Assembly (NCBI RefSeq): GCF_001612615.1
Contig: NZ_BDAU01000013.1
Location: 1-64,000 of the forward strand
DNA: 64,000 nucleotides
Direction: 5' to 3'
Source of the DNA: Nocardia amikacinitolerans NBRC 108937
GTDB taxonomy: Bacteria > Actinomycetota > Actinomycetes > Mycobacteriales > Mycobacteriaceae
Part shown: piece by piece, positions 54,396 through 62,932 of the stretch
Position numbering within the stretch: position 1 is the stretch's first letter
How the letters are laid out: every line of letters starts with the position of its first letter
Program-made: the position numbers and the translations under genes
The notes under the pieces: generated by a model
The model's input: only the letters and a program-made list of their open reading frames with translations
Database searches by the model: none
What the model was told of the DNA's origin: nothing

Positions 54396-55571
54396 CTACT
54401 CTCGCCTACCAGGGCTACATGAGTAAGTGTCGCGGAACGCCTCGCGCACCATGGCCGCGTCCGGCGCGCCTCGGTCCTCGATCCGCGAGACGACCTCGGA
54501 CACGCGCCAGTAGTTCGACGGCACCAGACGCCCGGACGCCACCGCGGCCAGCGCGACGTGTGCCGCTTCGTCCGGCTTCTCGGCCGCGACCAGAGCCAGT
54601 CCCAGGTCGAGGTTCGCCGAAGCGATCCGGCGCGGGCGAACAGACGCCGCGCCTGCCAGATCGGCGAGAACGTGCCGGGCGTAGGACTCGGCCGCCGGAT
54701 CGCCGAGCCACGCCAGAGTAGTTGCGACGTAGGCGTCGGATTTCGCTGGGTCGTAGTGGAAGTGGTGTTCCGGCCGGTCGGGTGTGTTCAGCCCCGCCAC
54801 CAGCCTGGCGACGCGGCGCAGCGCCTCGTACGTGCCCTTGCTGTCCCCGAGCCGTGCCAGCGCGCGGGCCTCCTGGGCGGTGGCTTGGATTAACGCCGAA
54901 CTGTCCTGCGGTGCAACGGATTGCGCCGCACGCGACAGCTCTGCCGCGGCAGCGTATTTCCCATCTGTCAATTGCTGCCACGCCCGCGTTTCCAGGCACC
55001 ATGCAGCGATCTCGCGGTGTCCCGCTTCATCGGCCAGTTTCCACGCCAGGTGTCCCCGCGCCGCTGCGGCGGAAAGCTCCCCTAGGTCGATGTGGCATGT
55101 GCTGGCCAGCAGCGACAGCCAGCCGACCGAGACCAGCAACCGGCGGTGTTGCGCCAGAGTCTTCCGGCTGTCCATCAGGCGTCCGGCATAGCTGAGATGC
55201 TGACGGATACGCACGAGCAGTTCATCTGGCGGCGTCGTCGGATACCCCGCCGCCAGGTCGTCCACCGCCAGCTCCAAGCGGTCCAGGGTGTCCCCACTCA
55301 GGTCCGACGCCACGCCCCGCCGAATCCATTCCGTCGCCGCTTGCTCACCGTCAGCCGGTTCGACGAACAGTGCCGATCCGATACCCAAGGCCTCGGCATA
55401 GGCGGTCACATGCTCGGGCCTGACGAGACGCTGCCCGGTCTCCAACATCCCGAGCAGCGCTTTGCTGTAGTGCGTGCGCGCGGCAAGAGCGGACAGGCTC
55501 AGACCCGCCGCCTCGCGGGCGGCGCGAAGCCGGATGCCGGTGATGGCGTCCGATTCCCCGCTCTCGTCCAC
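54396..55571 (-). CDS. XRE-family regulator with helical repeat C-terminal domain
   Basis: 391 residues. The N-terminal HTH reads RLRAAREAAGLSLSALAARTHYSKALLGMLETGQRLVRPEHVTAYAEAL, and the other ~300 residues are TPR-like helical hairpins (KTLAQHRRLLVSVGWLSLLASTCHIDLG, AYVATTLAWLGDPAAESYARHVLADL). In actinomycetes such proteins act alongside small divergent proteins or as regulators of specialised genes. The expected end near AFRDTYS is followed by a short CSPGRRE tail that may be a local frame drift. Divergent from the 55752 gene. Confidence 0.8.
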   Translation of the reverse strand: MDESGESDAITGIRLRAAREAAGLSLSALAARTHYSKALLGMLETGQRLVRPEHVTAYAEALGIGSALFVEPADGEQAATEWIRRGVASDLSGDTLDRLELAVDDLAAGYPTTPPDELLVRIRQHLSYAGRLMDSRKTLAQHRRLLVSVGWLSLLASTCHIDLGELSAAAARGHLAWKLADEAGHREIAAWCLETRAWQQLTDGKYAAAAELSRAAQSVAPQDSSALIQATAQEARALARLGDSKGTYEALRRVARLVAGLNTPDRPEHHFHYDPAKSDAYVATTLAWLGDPAAESYARHVLADLAGAASVRPRRIASANLDLGLALVAAEKPDEAAHVALAAVASGRLVPSNYWRVSEVVSRIEDRGAPDAAMVREAFRDTYSCSPGRRE

Positions 55572-55751
55572 AACGTCAGCCTAACGTGCACCGACTGCTG
55601 TAGACGCTTGTAGACGCCAGAGTGTCCGATCTGCGAATCGCATTTATCTAGCGTTGTTTTCAGCCCCGCCGCCGGGTTGATGCGGTGCCCCTCATCGGTC
55701 CCCGGCGGGCGGGTGCTCTTCAAGCGTTGAGCGACAGGGAGGGTGTTCTCA

Positions 55752-55991
55752 ATGGACGTGGACGAAACGCTGTTCAGGCTGTGCGCGGCGCAGCCCGAAA
55801 CCAGTTTGTTGCGTGGGATCTACCCGTACGGCGACACCATGTTCAACCGGTACCAGCTGGGCTTGATCCTCGATCAGATCGAGGGGATCGAGGTACGGAC
55901 CGATGCCGAGCGGCAGGCTGTCGACCTGCTGCGACGGGCGGCATCGATCGCGCTTCGCGTCAACGGATATCTGCTGTTCATCGGCGACTGA
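55752..55991 (+). CDS. Small acidic conserved protein divergent from the XRE gene
   Basis: 79 residues: MDVDETLFRLCAAQPETSLLR then GIYPYGDTMFNRYQLGLILDQIEGI and ERQAVDLLRRAASIALRVNGYLLFIGD. I do not recognise a named family but the YGDTMFN segment and the length are familiar from actinomycete genes beside XRE regulators. It starts at ATG 55752 with GGGAGGG upstream. Possibly a target or partner of the regulator. Confidence 0.7.
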   Translation: MDVDETLFRLCAAQPETSLLRGIYPYGDTMFNRYQLGLILDQIEGIEVRTDAERQAVDLLRRAASIALRVNGYLLFIGD

Positions 55992-56188
55992 CTAGTGTTG
56001 CCTCGGCGCGAACTCCGGCTGCTTTCCCGCCTTCTCGACGAACCCGGTTTGGACGCTTTGCGCGGTCGGCCGCGTACCGACCGGATAGGCGCGAGCGGTG
56101 ACCACAACTCCGCGAGCCGCTGGTCAGGCTCGTGTCCTTCACCGGTCGGCAGCGGTGCCGGGAGGGTCCTGTGACGGCTGGCGGGGAT

Positions 56189-56833
56189 CTACGCGGCGAC
56201 GGTGGCGAGGCCGAGGTGGTGTTCGATGTCGGTGGGGGTGCCGGTGTAGTGGAGGGTGCGCAGGCCCAGGTGGGCGGCGGCTTGGCAGTTGTCGGGGCGG
56301 TCGTCGATGAAGAGAACGCGGCTGGGGTCGGGGATTCCGATGGCGGCGAGGGCGTTTCGGTAGGTGTCCGGGTGGGGTTTGTTCTTGCCGAGGCGGGCGG
56401 AGTAGAGGGCGTTGGTCATCAGGGGGCGCCAGTTGGAGGCGTCGAGGGCATCGCTGACCGGGTGGGGTGCGTTGGAGAGCAGCACCATTGGGAGGTTCGC
56501 GCGTCGGGCCTGGTGGAGGAGTGTGACGACGCGGTCGTCGGTGGAGGTCCACATTGCGGTGTCGACGGTGCGCAATCGGGTGAGCAGTTCCGGGTCCGGG
56601 CGGTGGCCGAGTACGGCGGTCCAGAAGTCGGCGTCGTCGGATTCGCCGGAGTCGTAGGGTTCGCGGGCGCTCCAGAAAGCATTTTGGAAGTGGCCGAGCT
56701 GGTCTGCTGGCCAGCCGGCGAGTTCGGCGAGGCCGGTCCACATGGGGACGGTGGGTTGCAGGCCGATGACGCCGTTGTAGTCGAAGATGACCGCGTCGAG
56801 TTCCGCGGGCTGGTGAGATAGTGCGGTTACCAC
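56189..56833 (-). CDS. HAD-superfamily hydrolase
   Basis: 214 residues. AVIFDYNGVIG (motif I, DYNG in place of DxD-T), MVLLSNAPH (motif II), a Lys in RLGKNKPHPDTYRNAL (motif III) and VLFIDDRPDNCQAAAHLGL (motif IV). It belongs to the haloacid dehalogenase/phosphatase class with a variant motif I. Substrate unknown. GTG 56833 overlaps the MFS gene stop by seven bases, so both are one transcript. Confidence 0.85.
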   Translation of the reverse strand: MVTALSHQPAELDAVIFDYNGVIGLQPTVPMWTGLAELAGWPADQLGHFQNAFWSAREPYDSGESDDADFWTAVLGHRPDPELLTRLRTVDTAMWTSTDDRVVTLLHQARRANLPMVLLSNAPHPVSDALDASNWRPLMTNALYSARLGKNKPHPDTYRNALAAIGIPDPSRVLFIDDRPDNCQAAAHLGLRTLHYTGTPTDIEHHLGLATVAA

Positions 56834-58011
56834 CGGTTCTCCAGTGCTCGATGGGACAGGACAGCCACGCCCGCGGCGAGCAGGGCGGGCAGCATGAGGG
56901 CGATGGGTAGGGACGTCACGGTTGCGAGGGCGCCGATCAGCGCCGGGCCCGCGAGCAGACCGAGGTAGCCGGCAACGGCCACGGTGGCGACCGCGCGCGG
57001 ACCTCCCGTTCCCGCAGCGCTGAACAGGGAAGGAATCGTGACGGACAGCCCGAGACCGAAAGCGGCCCAGCCTGCCAACGCGAATGGGACTTCGGTCACC
57101 GCCAGACCCGCGACGAGTCCGATCGAGGCCAGAAACGCGCCCGTGCGAACAACTTTCGGTGCGCCGAAGCGTGCGATGAGGCGATCGCCGACCAGACGTC
57201 CGGCCGCCATGGCCGCGCTGTATCCGGCGTATGCCGCGGCACTGATCGCGGGGGACGCCTGCAGCCCGCTGAGGTGCACTGCCGACCAATCGGCTGCGGC
57301 GCCCTCGCCGAGCAGGCACGCGGCAGCCAGCAAGCCCAACAGCCAGAGCCGGGACCGGGAGAGTTCCGACAAGCGCTCCGGCGCAGCGGTTTCCAGTGGA
57401 AGGTCCGCAGCCGGAAATCCGATGCAGCGGGTGGCCGGCGCCCCCGCGACCGTCGCCACGATAGCCACGCCCGCGGTGACGCCGAAGACGTAGGTGTGCG
57501 AATCGTGCGCGGTGACGGCGGCGAGTACGGCCCCACCGAGCGCGCCGAGACTGTAGGCCGCATGGAGGCCCGACATGATCGGGCGACCGTATGCCTGCTG
57601 GCAGCGAACCGCCGCGCCGTTCGCCGCGACGTCGAGCACGCCGTGCGCGGCACCGAAGAGCAGCGCCGCGGCGGCGAGCGTGATCGGAGTTCGGCAGACG
57701 CCGAGCAGCGCGAGGCTTACGGCGAGACCCAGTGCGCCGCAGGTCAACAGCTGGGGAAGCCGGGCGGGTTCGGCGAGCCGACCACCTAGCTGGAGGCCGG
57801 CGACCATGCCGACCGCGGCAGCCAGCAGCACCGCGGCAAGCCCGGCGGTGTCCAGCCCGGCGGACTCCTGAATGGCCGGAATCCTGGTTCCCCAGACGGC
57901 CATCACAACACCGAGTCCGGCGAAGTATCCCGTCAACAAACCACGACTCCGCACTACGGCGTCGGGTATATCTCGCGCACGTTCCAAAGCCGGCGCGATG
58001 GTGCGTGTCAT
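56827..58011 (-). CDS. Major facilitator superfamily transporter
   Basis: 394 residues, 12 hydrophobic helices. GVVMAVWGTRIPAIQE in the first helix-loop and GGRLAEPARLPQLLTCG (motif A position) place it among the sugar/drug-type exporters of the YbjJ/fucose-permease group. A PAISAAAYAGYSAAMAAGRLVGDRLIARFG segment repeats the motif in the second half. Coupled to the downstream HAD gene, perhaps exporting its product or a related metabolite; that is inferred. Confidence 0.85.
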   Translation of the reverse strand: MTRTIAPALERARDIPDAVVRSRGLLTGYFAGLGVVMAVWGTRIPAIQESAGLDTAGLAAVLLAAAVGMVAGLQLGGRLAEPARLPQLLTCGALGLAVSLALLGVCRTPITLAAAALLFGAAHGVLDVAANGAAVRCQQAYGRPIMSGLHAAYSLGALGGAVLAAVTAHDSHTYVFGVTAGVAIVATVAGAPATRCIGFPAADLPLETAAPERLSELSRSRLWLLGLLAAACLLGEGAAADWSAVHLSGLQASPAISAAAYAGYSAAMAAGRLVGDRLIARFGAPKVVRTGAFLASIGLVAGLAVTEVPFALAGWAAFGLGLSVTIPSLFSAAGTGGPRAVATVAVAGYLGLLAGPALIGALATVTSLPIALMLPALLAAGVAVLSHRALENRW

Positions 58012-58421
58012 GAAGGCTCCATCGATGCCGCAGCCAACCTCGCCGTCGAGAACGACCGCGAAATCGGCTGCGGGTGTGTGGGTATGACGATTCCCGCCTC
58101 TTGTCGACGAGAGAGGCGCACGAACTGTGGATCGGAGGAACGTTCCGCGGGGTCAAAGACTGAAGGTTGCGCGGCGTTGCGCGAACAAGCCGAAACCTAC
58201 CAAGGGGTACGGGAAGCTACCACCCGGAGCGGACCTCGGTGATTCGCTCCACAAAGTGCCGTCCGGAAGCATCAGTGACCAGGCTATACGCACGTGAGGG
58301 CGCTGAGATCGAATCGATTGCGAACTGGAAGCGGGACGATTAACGAGTGATGAAAATCGAAGGGCCACTAAGGGATCAAGTGGACCGGTGATCGTAGCTG
58401 CGAAGGGCGAACATCGAACCG
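58012..58421. other. Intergenic region between the scn operon end and the MFS gene
   Basis: About 410 bp, no credible gene. It contains the promoter of the leftward MFS-HAD pair and, at the far end, the scn terminator hairpin. Confidence 0.45.
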
Positions 58422-58449
58422 CCGGGCAGCGCGGTAGATCGCTGCCCGG
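58422..58449 (-). terminator. Hairpin downstream of the scn operon
   Basis: A perfect 10-bp stem CCGGGCAGCG/CGCTGCCCGG with an 8-nt loop, 17 nt past the last stop of the leftward operon. Confidence 0.65.
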
Positions 58450-58466
58450 GCCGGCCGACTACCTCT

Positions 58467-58793
58467 CTACTCCCGATGAAACCTTGCCCGCACCACATCC
58501 ATTCGCGCACGGAGCTCCTCGGGGCTGATGACCCCGCGCTCCATCAACGTATGCGCGGTGACAACCGCCGACCGCGCTCGCACGGGGAAGTCGTGATAGA
58601 TCGTCTCGCCGAGTGCGTCTTCCGCGTGCCGGCGTTCGAGGTTGTCGAAAGCTCCTCTCCAGGAAAGGCATTCGCAGGTCGCCTGCATGCTCGATTCCCA
58701 CGGGTCGGGTTTGCGATCGAGTTCGGGGAGGGTGGATTCGCGGGTGGTGGCGGGGGTGAGGGTGTCGAGGAGGACGTCGTACGGTTCGTTCAC
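58467..58793 (-). CDS. P15K-like activator of thiocyanate hydrolase / nitrile hydratase
   Basis: 108 residues homologous to the N-terminal half of nitrile hydratase beta subunits: NEPYDVLLDTLTP, KPDPWESSMQATCECLSWRGAF, VRARSAVVTAHTLMERGVISPEEL. Small beta-like proteins in this position (P14K, NhlE, P15K) deliver and oxidise cobalt centres of the alpha-type subunit. It repeats the pattern of the operon's first gene (TCECL-WRG), so the two arose by duplication. GTG start overlaps scnC by four bases. Confidence 0.75.
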   Translation of the reverse strand: MNEPYDVLLDTLTPATTRESTLPELDRKPDPWESSMQATCECLSWRGAFDNLERRHAEDALGETIYHDFPVRARSAVVTAHTLMERGVISPEELRARMDVVRARFHRE

Positions 58794-59500
58794 CGGCCTC
58801 CCTCCCCACGCATGGCGTCCTCGGCTTGGTCGGGTGGTTTCTGGGCGGTCCAGTCGACTTGGGGGAGCGCGACGCCGATCATGGTGTCGCGGGTGACGAT
58901 TGCCGCGAGTTGTTCCTCGGTCCAGCCCTCGGTGCCCTCGGGGCGCATCGGCATGACCATGAAGCGGGACTTCTGGTTCGAATCGTGGACTCGGATCTCC
59001 ACCTCGGGCGGGAAGTGCAGGCCGAATTCGGCGAGCACCTCGCGCGGCCAACGGACTAGGCGGCGACGGTAATTGGGGGTTCGGTACCAGTCGGGGGACA
59101 TGCCGAGGACGGGCCGCGGGTAGCACGAGCACAGGGTGCACACGATGACGTTGTGCACCTCGGGGGTGTTCTCCAGTACGTAGAAGTAGGTGTAGTCGCT
59201 GGGTGTGCCGGAACCGGTGGGGTCGCGCCAGTCGATGCCGACCTCCTTGCAGGTCTCGGTGCCGTCGGCGAGCAGGCGCGCCTTGAAGTCCGGATCCAGC
59301 CACGCCTTCGCGACCAGTTTCGATCCGCCGTGCGGCCCGACGGCCTCGGCCCATTCGGAGAACCGCCGGTGATCTTCCTGGGAGAACAGGCCCTTCTCGA
59401 TGGCGAGTTCGCGGATCGCCGTTTCCAGCACCTCGAACTCGCTGATCTCCTCGCTGGCCTGGATCGGCGTGTGCGCCCCGTGGTCGTGGGTGTGACTCAC
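58790..59500 (-). CDS. scnC: Thiocyanate hydrolase gamma / nitrile hydratase alpha-type subunit
   Basis: 236 residues carrying the metal site VCTLCSCY: Cys121, Cys124, Ser125 and Cys126, where two Cys become oxidised and bind Co(III). VCTLCSC, with Thr, is the cobalt-type signature. FYVLENTPEVHNVIVCTLCSC, then YPRPVLGMSPDWYRTPNYRRRLVRWPREVL and the C-terminal EQLAAIVTRDTMIGV are all family features. In the scn gene order this subunit is ScnC, which hydrolyses thiocyanate to carbonyl sulfide and ammonia. GTG start overlaps the upstream gene (GTGA). Confidence 0.88.
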   Translation of the reverse strand: MSHTHDHGAHTPIQASEEISEFEVLETAIRELAIEKGLFSQEDHRRFSEWAEAVGPHGGSKLVAKAWLDPDFKARLLADGTETCKEVGIDWRDPTGSGTPSDYTYFYVLENTPEVHNVIVCTLCSCYPRPVLGMSPDWYRTPNYRRRLVRWPREVLAEFGLHFPPEVEIRVHDSNQKSRFMVMPMRPEGTEGWTEEQLAAIVTRDTMIGVALPQVDWTAQKPPDQAEDAMRGEGGR

Positions 59501-59799
59501 TGCGAATCGTCCTCCTCTGCGGGCTCGAGCCAGCGCTCGGAGACCTCGGTCTCCAGGGTGTCGGCGTCGAAGCCGGTGTAATTCGGCCACAGATCCTTCT
59601 GGCGGAACCGCACGACGTAGAACGGCTCGACGCGGCCGTCGTCGCGTCCCCACGCCTCGTCTTCCGGGATGATCCACTCCGGCCGGTACTCGACGACGAC
59701 GCCGGTGCGGCCGCGGGTGTAGCTCTGGGTGCGGGTGTGGAACATCGACGTCGCGTCGCGCACCGTCACGCGCTCACCGATGCGGTACTTGCGGGTCAT
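59497..59799 (-). CDS. scnA: Thiocyanate hydrolase alpha-type subunit (NHase beta C-terminal SH3-like)
   Basis: 100 residues equal to the SH3-like C-terminal part of nitrile hydratase beta: YRIGERVTVRDATSMFHTRT, YTRGRTGVVVEYRPEWIIPED and EPFYVVRFRQKDLWP. In thiocyanate hydrolases this half is a separate subunit (alpha). It lies between scnB and scnC with four-base overlaps, and needs both to make an active enzyme. Confidence 0.85.
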   Translation of the reverse strand: MTRKYRIGERVTVRDATSMFHTRTQSYTRGRTGVVVEYRPEWIIPEDEAWGRDDGRVEPFYVVRFRQKDLWPNYTGFDADTLETEVSERWLEPAEEDDSQ

Positions 59800-60221
59800 G
59801 CTCGCTCCTTCAGCCGCGCGCGCACCTCGTCCAATTTCGCCGACAGCTCGTCCGGGGTGATCAGCCCCTTGGTGATCAGGACCTTCGCCGCGACCGTCGC
59901 CCAGCGCGCGTAGTAGGGCAGCCCGAAGTAGAGGGTCGCGCCGAGGTCGTTCTCGGCACGTCGGCGTTCCTCGGAGTTCCACACCCCGCGCCAACCGAGG
60001 CATTCGCAGGTGACGTAGGTGTTCATCTCCCACGGCTCTTCGACTTTTTCCTTGTACTCCACCGGAATGTCCGGTTGCCCGCCGACGTCGTGCAGGACGT
60101 GGCGCAGGGCCTCGAACAGCTCGTTCGAGATGTCGTAGGGCGAATCCAGTGGCTTGCGGAACACCGGCGCGATGTCGGCGACCCGGTGCTGAAGCTGGTC
60201 GAATCGATTCGGTGAACTCAT
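59796..60221 (-). CDS. scnB: Thiocyanate hydrolase beta-type subunit (NHase beta N-terminal half)
   Basis: 141 residues: VADIAPVFRKPLDSPYDISN, EALRHVLHDVGG, PWEMNTYVTCECLGWRGVWN and AKVLITKGLITPDELSAKL. It equals the helical N-terminal part of nitrile hydratase beta, split off as in ScnB. It opens the operon scnB-scnA-scnC-P15K; that order is the one I recall for thiocyanate hydrolase of Thiobacillus thioparus. Whether the substrate is thiocyanate or a nitrile cannot be read from the sequence alone. Confidence 0.82.
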   Translation of the reverse strand: MSSPNRFDQLQHRVADIAPVFRKPLDSPYDISNELFEALRHVLHDVGGQPDIPVEYKEKVEEPWEMNTYVTCECLGWRGVWNSEERRRAENDLGATLYFGLPYYARWATVAAKVLITKGLITPDELSAKLDEVRARLKERA

Positions 60222-60405
60222 GATGGCTCCGTTGTCGCGGCTCCGAAATCCCGGCGAACTGCGGCGCGCGCCGCCCCGGGGCAGGCACTGGGGTGTGACC
60301 CCCATCACAGGAACGGTGTCAGGTTGCCAACGATACACGGCAAGTTTGCCGGAATGAAGCTGCCGAGCTACGGCTGCGCTGAGGCCGGAGCGGGATTCGG
60401 GCCGC

Positions 60406-61716
60406 TCAGCGCCATAGAGCGTCCGCGACCGACCCGCCGGGCTCGATGCCAGGTGGAATCGCGAAGAACGCGCTGCCGGTGTGCTGGATGAGTGGATTCA
60501 GGCGGTCATCGCTCGCGAGAGCGCGCTGGGCCTTGACGAACTGCTCGGGCGGATTGTTCATGAAGGCGGCGAAGAGCAGACCCGCGTCGAGCTGGTTGTG
60601 CCCGCCGTGCGTGTGTTCCGGCGTGCCGGGGGCGTGGGTGTGCGGTTCCTCGGCGACGCCGCCCGCATTGGCGATGAGGGTGCCGTAGTCGTAGTTGTAA
60701 CTGCGGCGCAGCATGGGGATGTTGTGCACGAGGCGGACGTGCGCTCCGGCTGGAATGGCGAGTTCCCCGCTGGTCGTGCGTGATTCGAGGTCGATCGGAT
60801 CGAACTCGTGCGCGCCGTGCAGTGGTGCGCCGTCGCCGCGGCGGCGGCCGATGATGCGGTCCTGCTCCGCGAGGGGAAGTTGGTCCCAGTCTGCCGTTTT
60901 CATCCGGATCTTGCGGAAGACCAGGTAGGTGCCGCCGTGCAACCAGTCCGGTTCGTCAGGGGAGTCGATCCACACGGCGCGGTCGAAATCGACGGACCCG
61001 GCTCGCGGATTGGCGGTTCCGTCCTTGTGGCCGAACATGTTTCGCGGCGTGCCGCCGTCAGCCGGTCTGGTGAGGAAGCCGTGCTGGGTCCAGCGCATGC
61101 GGCCGAGGCCGGGCATGCGTGCCCGGAGGGCCCGGAACGCGTGGCTGACGATCTGGGCGTCGTCGGCGCAGATCTGAACCAGCACGTCGCCGCCGCTCCA
61201 GGCGGGATTCAATGCGTCGCCGGGGAATTCGGGGAGCGGGTGCAGGTGACGCGGGCGCTGGGACGCGAGGCCGAAGCGCTCGTCGAACAGGGTGGGTCCG
61301 AGCCCGAAGGTGATCGTGAGCCGCGCCGGATCGAGATCGGTGGCGAAATCGGTGTGCGCGCTGAAACCCGGTGCGGTGTCCGGACTTTCTGGCGCGGGGT
61401 CGCCCTTGGTCAATGCCGCGGCCGTCGCGGTCCATCCGGTCAGGAGTTCGCGGAGCACGGCTCGATCCGGCCGCGCGACGTCGACGGACAGGAACAGCGC
61501 GTGTGACTGGGCGGCAGTGTCGATACCGGCTTGCCTTGGGCCGTGGAAGGTTTCGGTGCGGGAGGGAGCCGTGGGATCGGGCGCCGTCGCGCGACCGGCG
61601 ACCGCGCCGACGGCGGCCGCTCCCGCCGTGACGAGGCTCGCGCCGAACAAGGCGCGACGCGAGACCCGCCCGGCAGGCGAACTGGAATTACTACCGCCTG
61701 TAGTACTTTCGCTCAT
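60406..61716 (-). CDS. Tat-exported DyP-type peroxidase
   Basis: 436 residues. The signal GRVSRRALFGASLVTAGAA is a twin-arginine leader, so the folded heme enzyme is exported. GHKDGTANPR holds the GXXDG motif (Asp about 232); GAHVRLVHNIPMLRRSYNY gives the heme-ligand His and distal Arg region; QLDAGLLFAAFMNNPPEQFVKAQ is the C-terminal DyP signature. Members such as EfeB and DyPs use peroxide to oxidise dyes or porphyrins. It is divergent from a MarR gene with a shared palindrome between. Confidence 0.92.
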   Translation of the reverse strand: MSESTTGGSNSSSPAGRVSRRALFGASLVTAGAAAVGAVAGRATAPDPTAPSRTETFHGPRQAGIDTAAQSHALFLSVDVARPDRAVLRELLTGWTATAAALTKGDPAPESPDTAPGFSAHTDFATDLDPARLTITFGLGPTLFDERFGLASQRPRHLHPLPEFPGDALNPAWSGGDVLVQICADDAQIVSHAFRALRARMPGLGRMRWTQHGFLTRPADGGTPRNMFGHKDGTANPRAGSVDFDRAVWIDSPDEPDWLHGGTYLVFRKIRMKTADWDQLPLAEQDRIIGRRRGDGAPLHGAHEFDPIDLESRTTSGELAIPAGAHVRLVHNIPMLRRSYNYDYGTLIANAGGVAEEPHTHAPGTPEHTHGGHNQLDAGLLFAAFMNNPPEQFVKAQRALASDDRLNPLIQHTGSAFFAIPPGIEPGGSVADALWR

Positions 61717-61746
61717 GCGGCACAGCGTAGCGGCACGCGGGCAATC

Positions 61747-61763
61747 CTTCAATAAGACTGAAG
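61747..61763. promoter_or_regulatory. MarR-type operator between the DyP and MarR genes
   Basis: CTTCAATAAGACTGAAG, arms CTTCA/TGAAG, the same 17-bp frame as the two sites before the membrane gene at 62354. Confidence 0.6.
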
Positions 61764-61821
61764 GCTAGCGACTTGTTCACCCGCGCCACGCTCTGGGGTC
61801 GCGATACGCGAAACTGAAGTC

Positions 61822-62277
61822 GTGACCACCGAGAACGCCCGCCCCGGACCGCCCGCGATCAGCGCATCCATCATCGTGCTGACGCTCGCGCGCAAGGTGG
61901 AGACCGAGCTCGGCGCCGCCCTCGCCCCGCTTGATCTGACCGTCGCCAGGCTCGGGCTGCTCGGTCATATCTCCGGCGTGCCAGGCGCGTCCTTCAGCGA
62001 TCTGGCGCGGATGTCGGGCATCAGCGTCCAGAGTGTGCACACCGCGGTGAAGGCGCTGGTCGCGGCGGGGCTGGTGCGCGACCGCACGGCGCGCGCCGGG
62101 TCGGCGTCGACGATCGAGTTGACGCCCAAGGGTTCTCGGCTGTTGCGCAAGGCCGAGGGGGTGGTCGCCGAGGTGGACGATCGATTGTTCGGCGCGGAAG
62201 CCGACCCCATTCGGCGGCAGATCGGCGCGGCCATCCTCGCGGCCTTCGCCGACGGAATTCCCCCGTCGCGACAGTGA
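61822..62277 (+). CDS. MarR family transcriptional regulator
   Basis: 151 residues. The winged HTH reads DLTVARLGLLGHISGVPGAS, SDLARMSGISVQSVHTAVKALVAAGLVRDRTA and SASTIELTPKG, the standard MarR order. The DyP gene, this gene and the downstream membrane gene all carry the same CTTCAnnnnnnnTGAAG palindrome in front, so it is likely their common repressor. GTG 61822 is the start. Confidence 0.92.
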   Translation: MTTENARPGPPAISASIIVLTLARKVETELGAALAPLDLTVARLGLLGHISGVPGASFSDLARMSGISVQSVHTAVKALVAAGLVRDRTARAGSASTIELTPKGSRLLRKAEGVVAEVDDRLFGAEADPIRRQIGAAILAAFADGIPPSRQ

Positions 62278-62290
62278 CTCCACGCACATC

Positions 62291-62336
62291 CTTCAGTTTG
62301 TCTGAAGCTCTCCGCTAGGCTTCAGCCAACCTGAAG
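62291..62336. promoter_or_regulatory. Two MarR-type operators around the promoter of the 62354 gene
   Basis: CTTCAGTTTGTCTGAAG at 62291-62307 and CTTCAGCCAACCTGAAG at 62320-62336, starts 29 bp apart. A TAGGCT -10-like word (62316-62321) lies between them, so binding would block the promoter. Confidence 0.7.
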
Positions 62337-62353
62337 GATGAAGGAGTCGATCG

Positions 62354-62800
62354 ATGAAGCATGTCTTGCTGTCGGTCCACGTGGTTGCGGCCATCGTGTT
62401 CGTCGGCGGCTCGGCGGTGGCGTCGAGCCTGTTCCCCCGGTACGCCCCGGTCGCGGCGGGCGCGCCGACGCGCGACCGGGCCGAACGCAGTGTCGCCGTC
62501 GCGCAGGCGATGCACCGGGTGACCGGCGTCTACGCGGCGCTCGGGGTCATCGTGCCGGTGGTCGGCATCGCGCTGGCCATGGTGCAGGGCCGGATGGGCG
62601 AAATCTGGATCACGCTGGCCATGGTGCTGACGGCCGTCGCGGGCGGGCTGCTCGCGGTCCAGATCCATCCGATGCAGCGCGACGCGCTCGCGGCCCCGGA
62701 CGACGGTCGGCGGCTGCGCGTGCTGGGGATGCTCGCCGGGATCTACAACCTGCTGTGGGTGGTTGTCGTCGTGCTGATGATCGTCCGGCCGGGCTCCTGA
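62354..62800 (+). CDS. Four-helix membrane protein controlled with MarR (DUF2269-like)
   Basis: 148 residues with four helices: HVLLSVHVVAAIVFVGGSAV, VTGVYAALGVIVPVVGIALA, WITLAMVLTAVAGGLLAVQI and LGMLAGIYNLLWVVVVVLMI. His in helix 1 (VHVVAA) and helix 3 region (IHPMQRD) look like a DUF2269-type or copper/heme-related four-helix protein. Function unknown; it is the most directly controlled target of the MarR protein. Confidence 0.78.
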   Translation: MKHVLLSVHVVAAIVFVGGSAVASSLFPRYAPVAAGAPTRDRAERSVAVAQAMHRVTGVYAALGVIVPVVGIALAMVQGRMGEIWITLAMVLTAVAGGLLAVQIHPMQRDALAAPDDGRRLRVLGMLAGIYNLLWVVVVVLMIVRPGS

Positions 62801-62932
62801 GCCAGCGGGGTAGCTAGCCGAGCCAGTCGATCCCGACCCTCCTGACCTGCGGCGCTCGCCCGTCCGGCAGCCTCCGTGCTTCGCGTTGGCACTATGGCTG
62901 AGGAAGTGATCGCTACGAGGAGGTATTTGGAC

